From an uncultured Lachnospiraceae bacterium (GTDB lineage: Bacteria; Bacillota; Clostridia; Lachnospirales; Lachnospiraceae), in contig CAJUDS010000012.1 of NCBI GenBank assembly GCA_910585345.1, positions 1-64,000 of the forward strand: a stretch of 64,000 nt of DNA, written 5' to 3'. Position numbers and translations under genes: made by a program. This document shows positions 51,817 through 60,256 of the stretch, piece by piece. Numbering within the stretch: position 1 is the first letter of the stretch; each line of letters starts with the position of its first letter. The notes under the pieces were generated by a model that saw only the letters and a program-made list of their open reading frames with translations, searched no databases and was not told where the DNA came from.

Positions 51817-53052
51817 TCAGAGCACAACGCCGTTATTTTGCAGCAGAATCCTTGCGCTCTCTACGGAATCGATGCCTGTCTTATTTTTAATGGGAGCAAA
51901 CTCTTTTTCCCGGACGACCTCATAAGGGAGGCAGCTGTCCAGTTCATGAATCATATCCAGTACGAGCTGTTCATATTTGTAACCATTGGGACTTTCCGGT
52001 TTGATCAGGCTGCCCTGTGCATCCAGACAGGGAATCTTCTTTTCCACCACATGAAGCGGCAGTTTATTGTCCATAATTGTATCCAAATCTTTTAAACGGA
52101 ACAGATAATTTAGGATTGCCCCGAAATTATAGGCCGGCTCTCCTTTGGCATCCTTTGCGTCCATCAGCTCGTCCGTCAGTTCATAGTATTCTATAATGGA
52201 TGGCCTGCCATCCTCCAGGCACATCACCCCAACTTTTTCATCACGCGCCGCCTTCCGCACCACCTTTGAACCGGATGCGCAGCCCGAAGCAATTACCGCT
52301 CCCACAAAACAGGGATCGGCAATCCGCTGCAGTACATTGTCAACAGCAAATACGTTCAGCCATTCCACACCAAGCTCCCGCATTTTCCTGCCCACGCCGC
52401 TGCGCTCCATGGACACGAACCAGCCGCCGTTGCCATTTGGAGACGTGGAAATCTTCCCTTTCTCCTCCATATAAACTTTACCGTTATAATCGGATGCCGG
52501 AGCCATCTCCTGCCGAAAAAAGAAAATATACTCTTTCTCATATCCGAAATAGTCTTTTTCTTCAAAGAACTTAACAGTAGCTTCATGGTTTTTATCGCTC
52601 GTCATAATAAAAAAGGGAATCCACGCGCCGCTCATCTCTACAACTTCCATTGTATTGGCAATCAGCCTTTCGAATATATACATTGGCTTTGTTATCCCGA
52701 TATCATACATTCCCTTAGGAGCGTCAGAGCCAAGCCGCGTACCCATGCCGCCAGCCAGCAAAACCGCCCCTACCTTGCCAGCTTTTATCGCTTCCAATCC
52801 GGTCCGCTGCAGTTCCTTGCGTCTCTTCTCTATCTCACACAGCTCCATAGCAGGCATAGGCGTGATCACGCCTCTCTCCTCCCTCTTCCCCGCTTCCTTC
52901 TCCCTGGAAGATAATACAGAAAAGTCTGTCGTTTCTATCTGCGACAGCAGCGCAGTCTTCTGCACATCCGTCAGCTGGTCATAATATTGCAGCACATGAA
53001 GCTGTCCATACCTTTCTAACTTTTTATAAGCATCCGTATACGTCATATGCAT
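51817..53052 (-). CDS. UDP-sugar pyrophosphorylase (UDPGP type 1 family)
   Basis: Forms a UDP-sugar from UTP and a sugar 1-phosphate; relatives act on UDP-GlcNAc or UDP-Glc. It has 411 residues. The nucleotide loop is VLLAGGMGTRLGSDAPKGMYDIG (about residues 96-118). Further segments are PFFIMTSDKNHEAT, GNGGWF, EWLNVFAVDNVLQRIADPCFVG and GKINLDGS-region equivalents such as VVRKAARDEKVGVMCLEDGRPSIIEYYEL. An N-terminal helical extension (YTDAYKKLERYGQLHVLQYYDQL) is typical of the eukaryote-like branch. GGCGGAA precedes ATG 53052; ATG 53046 is the alternative. Confidence 0.9.
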   Translation of the reverse strand: MHMTYTDAYKKLERYGQLHVLQYYDQLTDVQKTALLSQIETTDFSVLSSREKEAGKREERGVITPMPAMELCEIEKRRKELQRTGLEAIKAGKVGAVLLAGGMGTRLGSDAPKGMYDIGITKPMYIFERLIANTMEVVEMSGAWIPFFIMTSDKNHEATVKFFEEKDYFGYEKEYIFFFRQEMAPASDYNGKVYMEEKGKISTSPNGNGGWFVSMERSGVGRKMRELGVEWLNVFAVDNVLQRIADPCFVGAVIASGCASGSKVVRKAARDEKVGVMCLEDGRPSIIEYYELTDELMDAKDAKGEPAYNFGAILNYLFRLKDLDTIMDNKLPLHVVEKKIPCLDAQGSLIKPESPNGYKYEQLVLDMIHELDSCLPYEVVREKEFAPIKNKTGIDSVESARILLQNNGVVL

Positions 53053-53114
53053 TTCCGCCTTTCCCTTTTTTTATAGAAAAACAGCTTACCATTCCTTTTA
53101 TTCAGTGTAACACC

Positions 53115-54038
53115 TTACAGCTCCAATGACAAGGAATCAAAAAAACTGCCGCTGCCAAACCGTTCTTCTTTTTTCTGCAAAAGGTACGCTTTCATCTCTG
53201 CCAGTTCACACCCCATATCACAGAGAACCGCGTCAAAATTCTTTTCTGTCAATGCTCCTGTTTCCAACAGCAGATCATAATACCGTTTTTCCGTACCATA
53301 TTCCTCCTTTACGACCTGCCATGTTTCTTCGTTGGCGCATCCTTTTGTATGTTCCTTCAGATAATTCGTTAATATATGTCTTATGTTTTCCGGCAGTTCC
53401 CTGTCGCTCAGCAGACGCAGCAAAGCCAGCCTTACTTTTCCCCTGCGTTTCTGGCTCATAAAGTAATCCAGATTATTTTCTTTGCTGCCATAGTCTTCCT
53501 CTCCGCAGAGAAGTGTTTTGGAAAATCCTTCCCTGTCAGGTGTATGCAGTATCTGAAGCAGCTTCGCATCCCATTTCTCTATCCACTGCGCGCTGCCCGC
53601 CTCCATAAGATCCAATAAATAGGGTGCATCCAGCTTGTATACGACAGCCGCCAGAAGTCTGGCAGTCTCCTCGTTTGCTCCATTGTCTGCTTCCACGTTT
53701 TCCTGTGCGTAAACCAGCAGTCGGTCCAGTTTTCCACATTCAAAGAACACGCCCTTTCCAAATACAATATTGCGGCGCGGCACCCGGACACTTATAAGGC
53801 TGCTGCAGTACGCAAAGGCCCAATCGTCAATTTCCGTGATACTTTCCGGCAGATACACTTCCTGTACCTTCTTATTGCTGAGAAACGCCTTTCTGCCAAT
53901 TGCCGTTACCGGCATACCGTTTATTTCCTGCGGCACCACGGCGGCAAGCGCCCGCCCCTTCCACTGCAGCAGTCTGGCAGCGCCGTCCGTCACCTCATAT
54001 TGAAATGCCTGTTCTTCCTCTTCCCACTCTCTGATCAT
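53115..54038 (-). CDS. BspA-type leucine-rich-repeat protein in a MoxR/VWA cassette
   Basis: A 307-residue cytosolic protein (no signal peptide). Residues 30-110 contain BspA-type LRR units (VPQEINGMPVTAIGRKAFLSNKKVQEVYLPESITEIDDWAFAYCSSLISVRVP). The remaining 190 residues are helical repeats with LSDRELPENIRHILTNYLKEHTKGC, resembling ankyrin or HEAT-like helices. Most BspA proteins are secreted; a cytosolic one next to a MoxR ATPase is unusual and suggests a client-recognition role (inference). It starts 10 bp after the AAA gene. Confidence 0.82.
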   Translation of the reverse strand: MIREWEEEEQAFQYEVTDGAARLLQWKGRALAAVVPQEINGMPVTAIGRKAFLSNKKVQEVYLPESITEIDDWAFAYCSSLISVRVPRRNIVFGKGVFFECGKLDRLLVYAQENVEADNGANEETARLLAAVVYKLDAPYLLDLMEAGSAQWIEKWDAKLLQILHTPDREGFSKTLLCGEEDYGSKENNLDYFMSQKRRGKVRLALLRLLSDRELPENIRHILTNYLKEHTKGCANEETWQVVKEEYGTEKRYYDLLLETGALTEKNFDAVLCDMGCELAEMKAYLLQKKEERFGSGSFFDSLSLEL

Positions 54039-54048
54039 ACCCTATCCT

Positions 54049-55560
54049 TTACAACTCCAGCGCCGCAATCTCCTCCTGCAGCTCGTTTCTACGTTCCGTA
54101 ATCATCAGTTCTTCATTGTGCCGGTTGTAATCCTCACTCCCAAACATACCGATAAACCTTGCGCTATAATCGTTCACTGTCAATTCCGTCACAAAAATCA
54201 GCATTTCATTGCCATCTGCAAAAGTTTCCTCCATAAAGACAAATAACGCATGCAGCCGTTCTCCCACCTGCACCGTCCGCTCTTTCATAGCAGTTACCTG
54301 CTGCCTGAACCGGCTTTCCAGTTCCGCAAAACCAGACTCTCTCCCACCGTTTCCGGCGATGCAAAGCTTCTTCTCCGCCTGAAGAAATGCAATCACCCGT
54401 TTTTCTTTCCTGCGCTCCACCCTGGAAAGTGCGCCTGCCCTCTGCAGTGATTCCAGCCTTTTTTCCTTACGGTCAATCTGTTCGTCAAGAAGTGTTTCCA
54501 ACGTCGATTCCACCTTGCCTGCCAGCAGCGCTTTTACCGCCTTCAAAGACGCTGTCAGCTCCTGTAGATACTCCGCCGTTTCTATCACATCCCGCATCTC
54601 ACTCTGTATTTTATCCAAAAGCATTCCCACAAGAGACAATCTTTCATCAAAAGGCGCCTGCGAAGCACGCGCTTTCGCAGATTCAGATGCCTCTCCTTCC
54701 AGAATCCGGTAAATCTGATAATCCCGCTTATACTTATTATATAAGTCATAATAGGCAGCAAATTCACGGGCAATCTTTTCATTACGGATATACTGACTCA
54801 CCAGCGTTTCGTCCACGGCCAGCCCTTCTTCCTCGTACAACTGCACAATTTCAGACAAATCTTCCCAGCCTCTTGCCGTCACATAAGTCTTTCCCCTCAT
54901 GCTTGCTTCAATCCGGTAAAAATGTTCCTTTTTTAAGTCCAGATAATTCAGGATTGCACTGTGTATCCCCTGCTCCCCTGCATATTCCTTCCATGTGTGG
55001 TAATCGGCTTCCACATCCAGCACTTTCAGACGATCCAGTGTTACCACATCAAATTCACGGACGGACTTGTTATATTCAGGCGGATTTCCGGCCGTTACCA
55101 CCACCCATCCTTCGGGAACCTGATGACGGCCAAATACCTTATACTGCAGAAACTGCAGCATGGATGGCGCCAGTGTCTCTGATACGCAGTTAATCTCATC
55201 CAGAAAAAGAATACCTTCCCTGATACCGCCCGCCTCTATCGCTTCATAGACAGAAGCTATAATTTCACTCATCGTATATTCAGAGACATCCGCCGTCTTT
55301 CCGCCAAACTCTTTTTTACAGATAAACGGCAGTCCAAGAGCCGACTGTCTCGTATGATGCGTCATGGAATAGGAAACGAGCGCAAGTCCCATCTCCTGTG
55401 CAATCTGCTCCATAATCGCAGTCTTGCCAATACCCGGCGCCCCCAGCAGGAAAATCGGTCTTTGCCGTACAACCGGTATCCGGTATTCCCCGAACTCATC
55501 CTTTTTCAAATAGATTCTGACACAGTCTTTGATATAATCCTTTGCCTGTTTAATATTCAT
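54049..55560 (-). CDS. MoxR-type AAA+ ATPase
   Basis: A 503-residue chaperone-like ATPase. Walker A is GAPGIGKT (40-47), Walker B is ILFLDE (117-122), sensor 1 is in VVTAGNPPEYN, and an arginine-finger region follows DVVTLDRLKVLD. The AAA core ends near 280. A long helical C-terminal part (about 300-503) with many Glu, Lys and Arg replaces the short lid of simple MoxR proteins. Such ATPases act with VWA proteins, here the gene 36 bp upstream. GAGGAGG precedes ATG 55560; the frame to 55578 has no such site. Client unknown. Confidence 0.92.
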   Translation of the reverse strand: MNIKQAKDYIKDCVRIYLKKDEFGEYRIPVVRQRPIFLLGAPGIGKTAIMEQIAQEMGLALVSYSMTHHTRQSALGLPFICKKEFGGKTADVSEYTMSEIIASVYEAIEAGGIREGILFLDEINCVSETLAPSMLQFLQYKVFGRHQVPEGWVVVTAGNPPEYNKSVREFDVVTLDRLKVLDVEADYHTWKEYAGEQGIHSAILNYLDLKKEHFYRIEASMRGKTYVTARGWEDLSEIVQLYEEEGLAVDETLVSQYIRNEKIAREFAAYYDLYNKYKRDYQIYRILEGEASESAKARASQAPFDERLSLVGMLLDKIQSEMRDVIETAEYLQELTASLKAVKALLAGKVESTLETLLDEQIDRKEKRLESLQRAGALSRVERRKEKRVIAFLQAEKKLCIAGNGGRESGFAELESRFRQQVTAMKERTVQVGERLHALFVFMEETFADGNEMLIFVTELTVNDYSARFIGMFGSEDYNRHNEELMITERRNELQEEIAALEL

Positions 55561-55596
55561 CTTTTTGTGCCTCCTCAAGCATATCGTTATAACAGT

Positions 55597-56901
55597 TCAG
55601 ACGTTTTCACTGTTGTCATCCTCATACAGTACAATCGGAATTGACCACGGCGGCGGTTCCATCCGATTTTCGTCTTCATCCAGAAATGCAAATATCACAT
55701 CAAAATCGGGCATTTTTTCAGGATATATCCCATACCCATCCGTGAAATAGATCAACCCTTTCAGGTTTTCAAACTCGCCCGCGCACCGCAGCTGCTCAAT
55801 ATAGGAAAATACCGGCCGGAAATCAGTGGAGCCAAAACCATGTAATTTTTCTTCCTTCATAAATCTGTCAAAATCTTCGTCGCAGGTAATTTTCACATCG
55901 CTTTGTATTTCATTATCACACTGCAGAATATGCACATTGATTTTATGAAAAAAGTTTTCCGTTCCTTTCAATATCGAATATGTCTTTTTCAAAAATCCCC
56001 GGATAACCGGTCCCCGGCAGGAAGCGGACGTATCCAGCGCAATGACAAATTCCTTTACCTTGTGCATCTCTTTATATTCCAGAGGCTCTACAAGCGGCAG
56101 GTTCCCATAGGTATTTAACCCGTAAGTATAATAGATATAGTCAAACTCATCGTCGTTTACTCTAATATCTTCCCCCATTACCGTAAATCTGCGCAGCAGT
56201 TCCCCATAATCATATTTTTCCCTGGCCGCTTCGGCAAGATTCTTTTCCATGCTTTCCGAACGGTTCTTATCACGGGAAAATGTCCGCAAATCCGTCCTCA
56301 CCCGCTCACTGATTTTTTTCCACTGTGCAATTGTCACAGCCAGTTCTTCCTGATCCCTCCAATACAAGTGGGCATCCTTACAAAACAGAGCGGTTAATTC
56401 TTTTTTTTCCAGAGGTCCCATGCCACTGCGCCGAAAATAGCGGTAAATCTTTTCCGCAGTCAGTCCGCCTGCGTCGATCCGCATCCAGTGCAGCTTGCGG
56501 CCGGCCTCTTCATCCTGCTTCAAGGCAATATCCGGAAACCCAATTTCCAGTATGGTATTTTCAACCGCCATATCCGCAGCCATATCCCAATACTCCTGCT
56601 CAACTTTATCATACCGGAAGCTATGATAAAAAATACAATGCAGCAGCACATGTAAATACATATGCGGAATACTGTTCGGTTCTTCCTTATATTTCTGCAG
56701 CACAAAAACAGGATCATAATACAGTTTCCTGCCATCGCACGCCATGCAGCCCTGCACCTTCCCCGCCTGAACAGGCAATTCCGCCACTGCCATATCCAAA
56801 AATCTTAAATGCATCATAATACTGTCCCGGGCCAGTTTCATAACCCGCGCTGCCAGCTCCTCCGTCTTCTTTTCTTTCCCGCTTCTCTTCACCTGCTGCA
56901 A
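55597..56901 (-). CDS. VWA-like protein with degenerate metallopeptidase domain (DUF2201-like)
   Basis: MoxR partner. From TTG 56901 it is 434 residues. An N-terminal helical metallopeptidase-like domain (about 15-250) carries HVLLHCIFYH near residue 84, in place of the HExxH seen in DUF2201 relatives: the catalytic Glu is Val, so peptidase activity is doubtful. The C-terminal VWA domain has the metal site DTSAS (290-294) and FTDGYG. The frame runs up to 57063, but that stretch includes a dispersed repeat and the preceding terminator and has no Shine-Dalgarno. AAAGGA is seven bases before TTG 56901. The start is therefore inferred. Confidence 0.85.
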   Translation of the reverse strand: MQQVKRSGKEKKTEELAARVMKLARDSIMMHLRFLDMAVAELPVQAGKVQGCMACDGRKLYYDPVFVLQKYKEEPNSIPHMYLHVLLHCIFYHSFRYDKVEQEYWDMAADMAVENTILEIGFPDIALKQDEEAGRKLHWMRIDAGGLTAEKIYRYFRRSGMGPLEKKELTALFCKDAHLYWRDQEELAVTIAQWKKISERVRTDLRTFSRDKNRSESMEKNLAEAAREKYDYGELLRRFTVMGEDIRVNDDEFDYIYYTYGLNTYGNLPLVEPLEYKEMHKVKEFVIALDTSASCRGPVIRGFLKKTYSILKGTENFFHKINVHILQCDNEIQSDVKITCDEDFDRFMKEEKLHGFGSTDFRPVFSYIEQLRCAGEFENLKGLIYFTDGYGIYPEKMPDFDVIFAFLDEDENRMEPPPWSIPIVLYEDDNSENV

Positions 56902-57021
56902 CACCGTTTCCTTTCCGGTTAAATCATGGAAATACCATTCCCACACCGCCCGCCGCGCGGCCTGACCGTAAATCGGGCAGGGTAAATTTCCCCTACTCGT
57001 ACGTAGCCCGTGCGCCGCCGC

Positions 57022-57056
57022 AGCGTCATATTTCATCTGCACGGATCTGCGCATAA
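57022..57056 (-). repeat. 35-bp dispersed repeat (copy 2)
   Basis: Matches 49335-49369 at 31 of 35 positions. It lies between the DUF3048 terminator and the VWA gene, inside the upstream extension of the VWA frame. Confidence 0.6.
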
Positions 57057-57084
57057 AACACAAGCAGGCATGAATGCCTGCTTG
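57057..57084 (-). terminator. Terminator after the DUF3048 gene
   Basis: CAAGCAGGCAT and ATGCCTGCTTG form a perfect 11-bp stem with a minimal loop, followed by TGTTTT on the minus strand. Confidence 0.65.
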
Positions 57085-57101
57085 TCCATCTTTTTCTCTA
57101 T

Positions 57102-58148
57102 TTATGAAAAGCTTACATTTCTGCCTTTCTGTGCAATCGCAATATACGTTTTCCCTTCGTTTAACTGGATTTCATTGCCATTGTCGTCAAAGTATACAGT
57201 TGGTGAATATTCCGCAACCTTCATCCATGTTACATGAATCGCTTTTCCTTTTGTAAAATAGTAACCGTCTTCCGTCGTATCCAAATTATAGAATGTCAAA
57301 TAACCCTTTTTATCCAGTGTATCCCATTTGGTATACTGTACGATTACATTGGCAAACGCCAGCTGCTGTCCACCTGCGCCATCGACCTGCGCTTTTCCAT
57401 GGATGCTCTTATTATATAAACCTGTAGCGGGATCATAGGTAAACGCGCTTCTCGTATAAGGAAATACTTGTCCAAGATCAATCTTATTGGCTGTGGAAGC
57501 CGCTTCGCCATACTGTTCCAATGTATTTACGCCCTCTGCAAATGTAAAATGCTTTGCATTGTAAAACTCAGGACGGACATTCAAAGAATAGCCCTGCTGC
57601 CCTGCTGCCTTTGCAATCCCGCTGCCGCTGATATAAGCGTTATGGGGCGCCTTTCTGTCCGTTGACCGGAAAAACACACCTGCTCCCGGCGCCTCGCCTC
57701 CCACGCCATATTCATAGGTGCCGGAAATGTTGTTGATATCCGGCTGTGTAATGCGGTCTTTCATATAGACAACGCCGCCAAAATGCACAAGCAGCGGATC
57801 CCATTCCGTAGCCTGTGGAATATAATAGAGGCGGCAGCTTCTGATATTGCCAATTTTAGACAATGCCTGCCAGTCATCGATCACTGCCATCTGGCGCGAA
57901 ATATCCCCTTCCTCCATAATTTCATACAGAATCTTTGCATGGCTGATTCCGTAAGACGGCTGCGCAATCTTATCCGTGGGCATCATAACTGCGATGGGAC
58001 GCGTCATCGCCTGCTCCGGTGAGATCACTTCGTTTGTATATACGCTCCGAACCTCCTCCGCCTGTACCTGTCCGGCAGGCGTCAGAGCCGTTACACATGC
58101 GGCCACGGTCAGCATGGATATCATTTTTGCCAGTTTCTGGATTTTCAT
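57102..58148 (-). CDS. DUF3048 (YerB-like) secreted protein
   Basis: A 348-residue exported protein. Signal peptide 1-30 (KLAKMISMLTVAACVTALTPAGQVQA, no lipobox Cys before the cut). The N-terminal DUF3048 domain shows RPIAVMMPTDKIAQPSYGISHAKILYEIMEEGDISRQMAV, SCRLYYIPQA and FRSTDRKAPHNAYISG. The C-terminal domain has VIVQYTKWDTLDKKGYLTFYNLDTT and GKAIHVTWMK. YerB of Bacillus is a lipoprotein of unknown function; this one lacks the lipid anchor. Promoter at 58194-58222, own terminator, monocistronic. Confidence 0.9.
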   Translation of the reverse strand: MKIQKLAKMISMLTVAACVTALTPAGQVQAEEVRSVYTNEVISPEQAMTRPIAVMMPTDKIAQPSYGISHAKILYEIMEEGDISRQMAVIDDWQALSKIGNIRSCRLYYIPQATEWDPLLVHFGGVVYMKDRITQPDINNISGTYEYGVGGEAPGAGVFFRSTDRKAPHNAYISGSGIAKAAGQQGYSLNVRPEFYNAKHFTFAEGVNTLEQYGEAASTANKIDLGQVFPYTRSAFTYDPATGLYNKSIHGKAQVDGAGGQQLAFANVIVQYTKWDTLDKKGYLTFYNLDTTEDGYYFTKGKAIHVTWMKVAEYSPTVYFDDNGNEIQLNEGKTYIAIAQKGRNVSFS

Positions 58149-58193
58149 AGTATCCTCCTTTTCATGGTTCTTTCCGGTCTTCTCAATACTTTA

Positions 58194-58222
58194 AGTATAC
58201 CCTTGTTTTGTCACACCGTCAA
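58194..58222 (-). promoter_or_regulatory. Sigma-A promoter of the DUF3048 gene
   Basis: -35 TTGACG (58217-58222), a 17-bp spacer and -10 TATACT (58194-58199). Confidence 0.7.
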
Positions 58223-58265
58223 ACCTTTTTCATATCATAAACAAAGTATGTATTTAGGAGCCAAT

Positions 58266-58691
58266 ATGGAAGATTTTTATGAACCGAGACTGGAAGAAGC
58301 CGTGCAGATTGAGGACGTAAACGGCATGGAGCAGGTGCATGTCTGCGGCATGGAATGTGAATGCTGTGAAGACGAATGTCATACGCCCGCCGCATGCAGC
58401 AATGTATTTTACCAGACAGATCTGGTCAGTGTACCGGTGAAGGTCGTGCCGTTTGCAAAAGCAGGTCCCTGTACCACAGTGTGCTGCGGTTCCCCCGTCA
58501 TTACCTCAGGCGACACCTGCCAGGGCGAAGTAGGCCAAGTATGCGAGTTTACCATTACACAGAAACTCTGCATCAAACTGCCTCTGCACTTCGGCGCTTC
58601 TGTAAAAATAGACAGGGCAAAAGTGCAGTGCGGCGGTGTATCGGAGACAGAATGCGACTGTAAAAATCCGTGCATCCGCAAATGTGACTGA
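58266..58691 (+). CDS. Cysteine-rich protein of unknown function
   Basis: A 141-residue protein with 17 cysteines by my count: a dense N-terminal cluster (VCGMECECCEDECHTPAAC), a middle group (GPCTTVCCGSP, DTCQ, QVCEF, KLCIK) and a C-terminal cluster (ECDCKNPCIRKCD). There is no signal peptide or membrane segment. The part between (about 52-125) looks like a beta domain. I do not recognise the family. Cys-rich clostridial proteins of this size include spore coat or exosporium components and metal-binding proteins; neither is shown here. TAGGAG precedes ATG 58266; the frame starts earlier at 58164 without support. It is divergent from the DUF3048 gene. Confidence 0.78.
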   Translation: MEDFYEPRLEEAVQIEDVNGMEQVHVCGMECECCEDECHTPAACSNVFYQTDLVSVPVKVVPFAKAGPCTTVCCGSPVITSGDTCQGEVGQVCEFTITQKLCIKLPLHFGASVKIDRAKVQCGGVSETECDCKNPCIRKCD

Positions 58692-58760
58692 TAAATCATA
58701 CGCATCATAATGGCAGATTCTCTGTCACCACAACAGCGTCTGCCTGTGAAGCCCACCGCC

Positions 58761-58796
58761 GCGGCGGACTGCCCGACACCATGCGGGCGCCGCCGC
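58761..58796. terminator. GC-rich hairpin between convergent genes
   Basis: GCGGCGG / CCGCCGC plus GCCC / GGGC pairing gives a very stable hairpin in the gap between the Cys-rich gene and the second AGCS gene. There is no T run, so its role as a terminator is uncertain. Confidence 0.4.
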
Positions 58797-58827
58797 AGTG
58801 CGGTCTGTACGGCAGTCTGTTCACGGA

Positions 58828-60195
58828 CTAATGTTTTTGGCTGCTCCGCATTTCCCGGCAGACACGGCCGCTCAATACAATGACGCAAATAAGATTAGGC
58901 ACCGCCATGAGCCCATTCATAATATCTGAAAAATTCCACACCACATCCAACGCACACACTGCACCGGCAAATGTAATCAGACCATAAAAAAAACGATAGC
59001 AAAGACAATATCTTCTTTTCTTTACAAGAAATTCAAAAGCCCGTTCCCCCTGGTATTCCCATGCAATAATCGTAGCGAACGCAAAAAGAGCTATCCCGAT
59101 ACTGACAAAGCAGCCTCCCATCTCACCCAGAGCAGTGGAAAAAGCCGCTACGGTCAAGGCCGTGCCCGTCAATAACGCGCCGCTCTCATCCCGCATGCCA
59201 AGCGTCCCGGAACAGGCGAGCGCCAGACCTGTCAGCGTACAGATTACAATGGTATCAAAAAACACGCCTGTCATGCTGATATAACCCTGTCGCACCGGGC
59301 TGTCCGTATCCGCCGCTGCAGCCGTAATTCCCCCGGCCCCCAATCCGGCTTCGTTGGAAAATACGCCTCTGGACACACCCCACCGCATCGCATCCTGCAT
59401 CGATACAAAAAGCGTGCCGCCCGCTCCTCCTGCCGCCGCCTCCTTCGTAAAAGCCATCCTTATGATTTCCATAACGCCTGCCGGAAGACGGTCGAAATGC
59501 ATGACAATCACTGCGCCCGCCCCCAGAATATAGAAAAGCGCCATACAGGGTACCAGATAATATGCAATCTTGGAAATAGAACGAATACCGCCCAGTATCG
59601 TTAAAATCACCAGTATGGTCAACAACAGACCCGTTTTTTCCTCCGGAACTCCAAACGTTGCACGAAAAGAAGCGGCAATGGAATTGGCCTGTGTCATATT
59701 ACCCATACCAAAAGAAGCGGATACGGCAAATACGGCAAACAAAGCGGAAAGAATCCTGCCCGCTCTCCGGTAGGGAAACCCATATCGCAAAGTGTACATA
59801 GGGCCTCCGACGATTCTGCCGCTACCGTTTCTGACCCGGTACTTGACAGACAACATGCTTTCTGCAAATTTGGTTGACAATCCTGCAAAGGCCGCCAGAA
59901 CCATCCATAGCAGCGCCCCCGGGCCACCCAATACCATTGCCGTCGCAACCCCGACGATATTGCCAGTGCCTATGGTAGCCGCCAGTTCTGTCGCTAGGGA
60001 GGAAAACGCGGAGATTTCTCCTTCCCGTCGCTCTCCTTTCTCCTTCCCGACCACACAGCGCAGCGCATAGCCAAGATTACGAAAAGGCAGAAAACGCATC
60101 CGCACCAATAAATACAGCCCTGTTCCAAGCATAAGCGCAAGCATCCATGGTCCCCACACTACCGCATCAATCCGCTCCAATATTTCTTTCATCAT
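58828..60195 (-). CDS. AGCS-family sodium:alanine/glycine symporter (second copy)
   Basis: The 455-residue paralog of the gene at 43.5 kb, with the same signatures: VVWGPWMLALMLGTGLYLLVRMRFLPFRNLGYAL, SSLATELAATIGTGNIVGVATAM, GGPGALLWMVLAAFAGLSTKFAESML and FSNEAGLGAGGITAAAA. It has about ten membrane helices. Differences cluster in the second half, so substrates may differ. Two ATGs in tandem (60195, 60192) have a weak GGGATT Shine-Dalgarno. An AEC transporter gene ends 61 bp upstream on the same strand. Confidence 0.94.
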   Translation of the reverse strand: MMKEILERIDAVVWGPWMLALMLGTGLYLLVRMRFLPFRNLGYALRCVVGKEKGERREGEISAFSSLATELAATIGTGNIVGVATAMVLGGPGALLWMVLAAFAGLSTKFAESMLSVKYRVRNGSGRIVGGPMYTLRYGFPYRRAGRILSALFAVFAVSASFGMGNMTQANSIAASFRATFGVPEEKTGLLLTILVILTILGGIRSISKIAYYLVPCMALFYILGAGAVIVMHFDRLPAGVMEIIRMAFTKEAAAGGAGGTLFVSMQDAMRWGVSRGVFSNEAGLGAGGITAAAADTDSPVRQGYISMTGVFFDTIVICTLTGLALACSGTLGMRDESGALLTGTALTVAAFSTALGEMGGCFVSIGIALFAFATIIAWEYQGERAFEFLVKKRRYCLCYRFFYGLITFAGAVCALDVVWNFSDIMNGLMAVPNLICVIVLSGRVCREMRSSQKH

Positions 60196-60256
60196 ACAAT
60201 CCCTGACAGCTTATTACAGAAACTATATGAGGCAGAGGAAAAGTTTATGACGGGCT

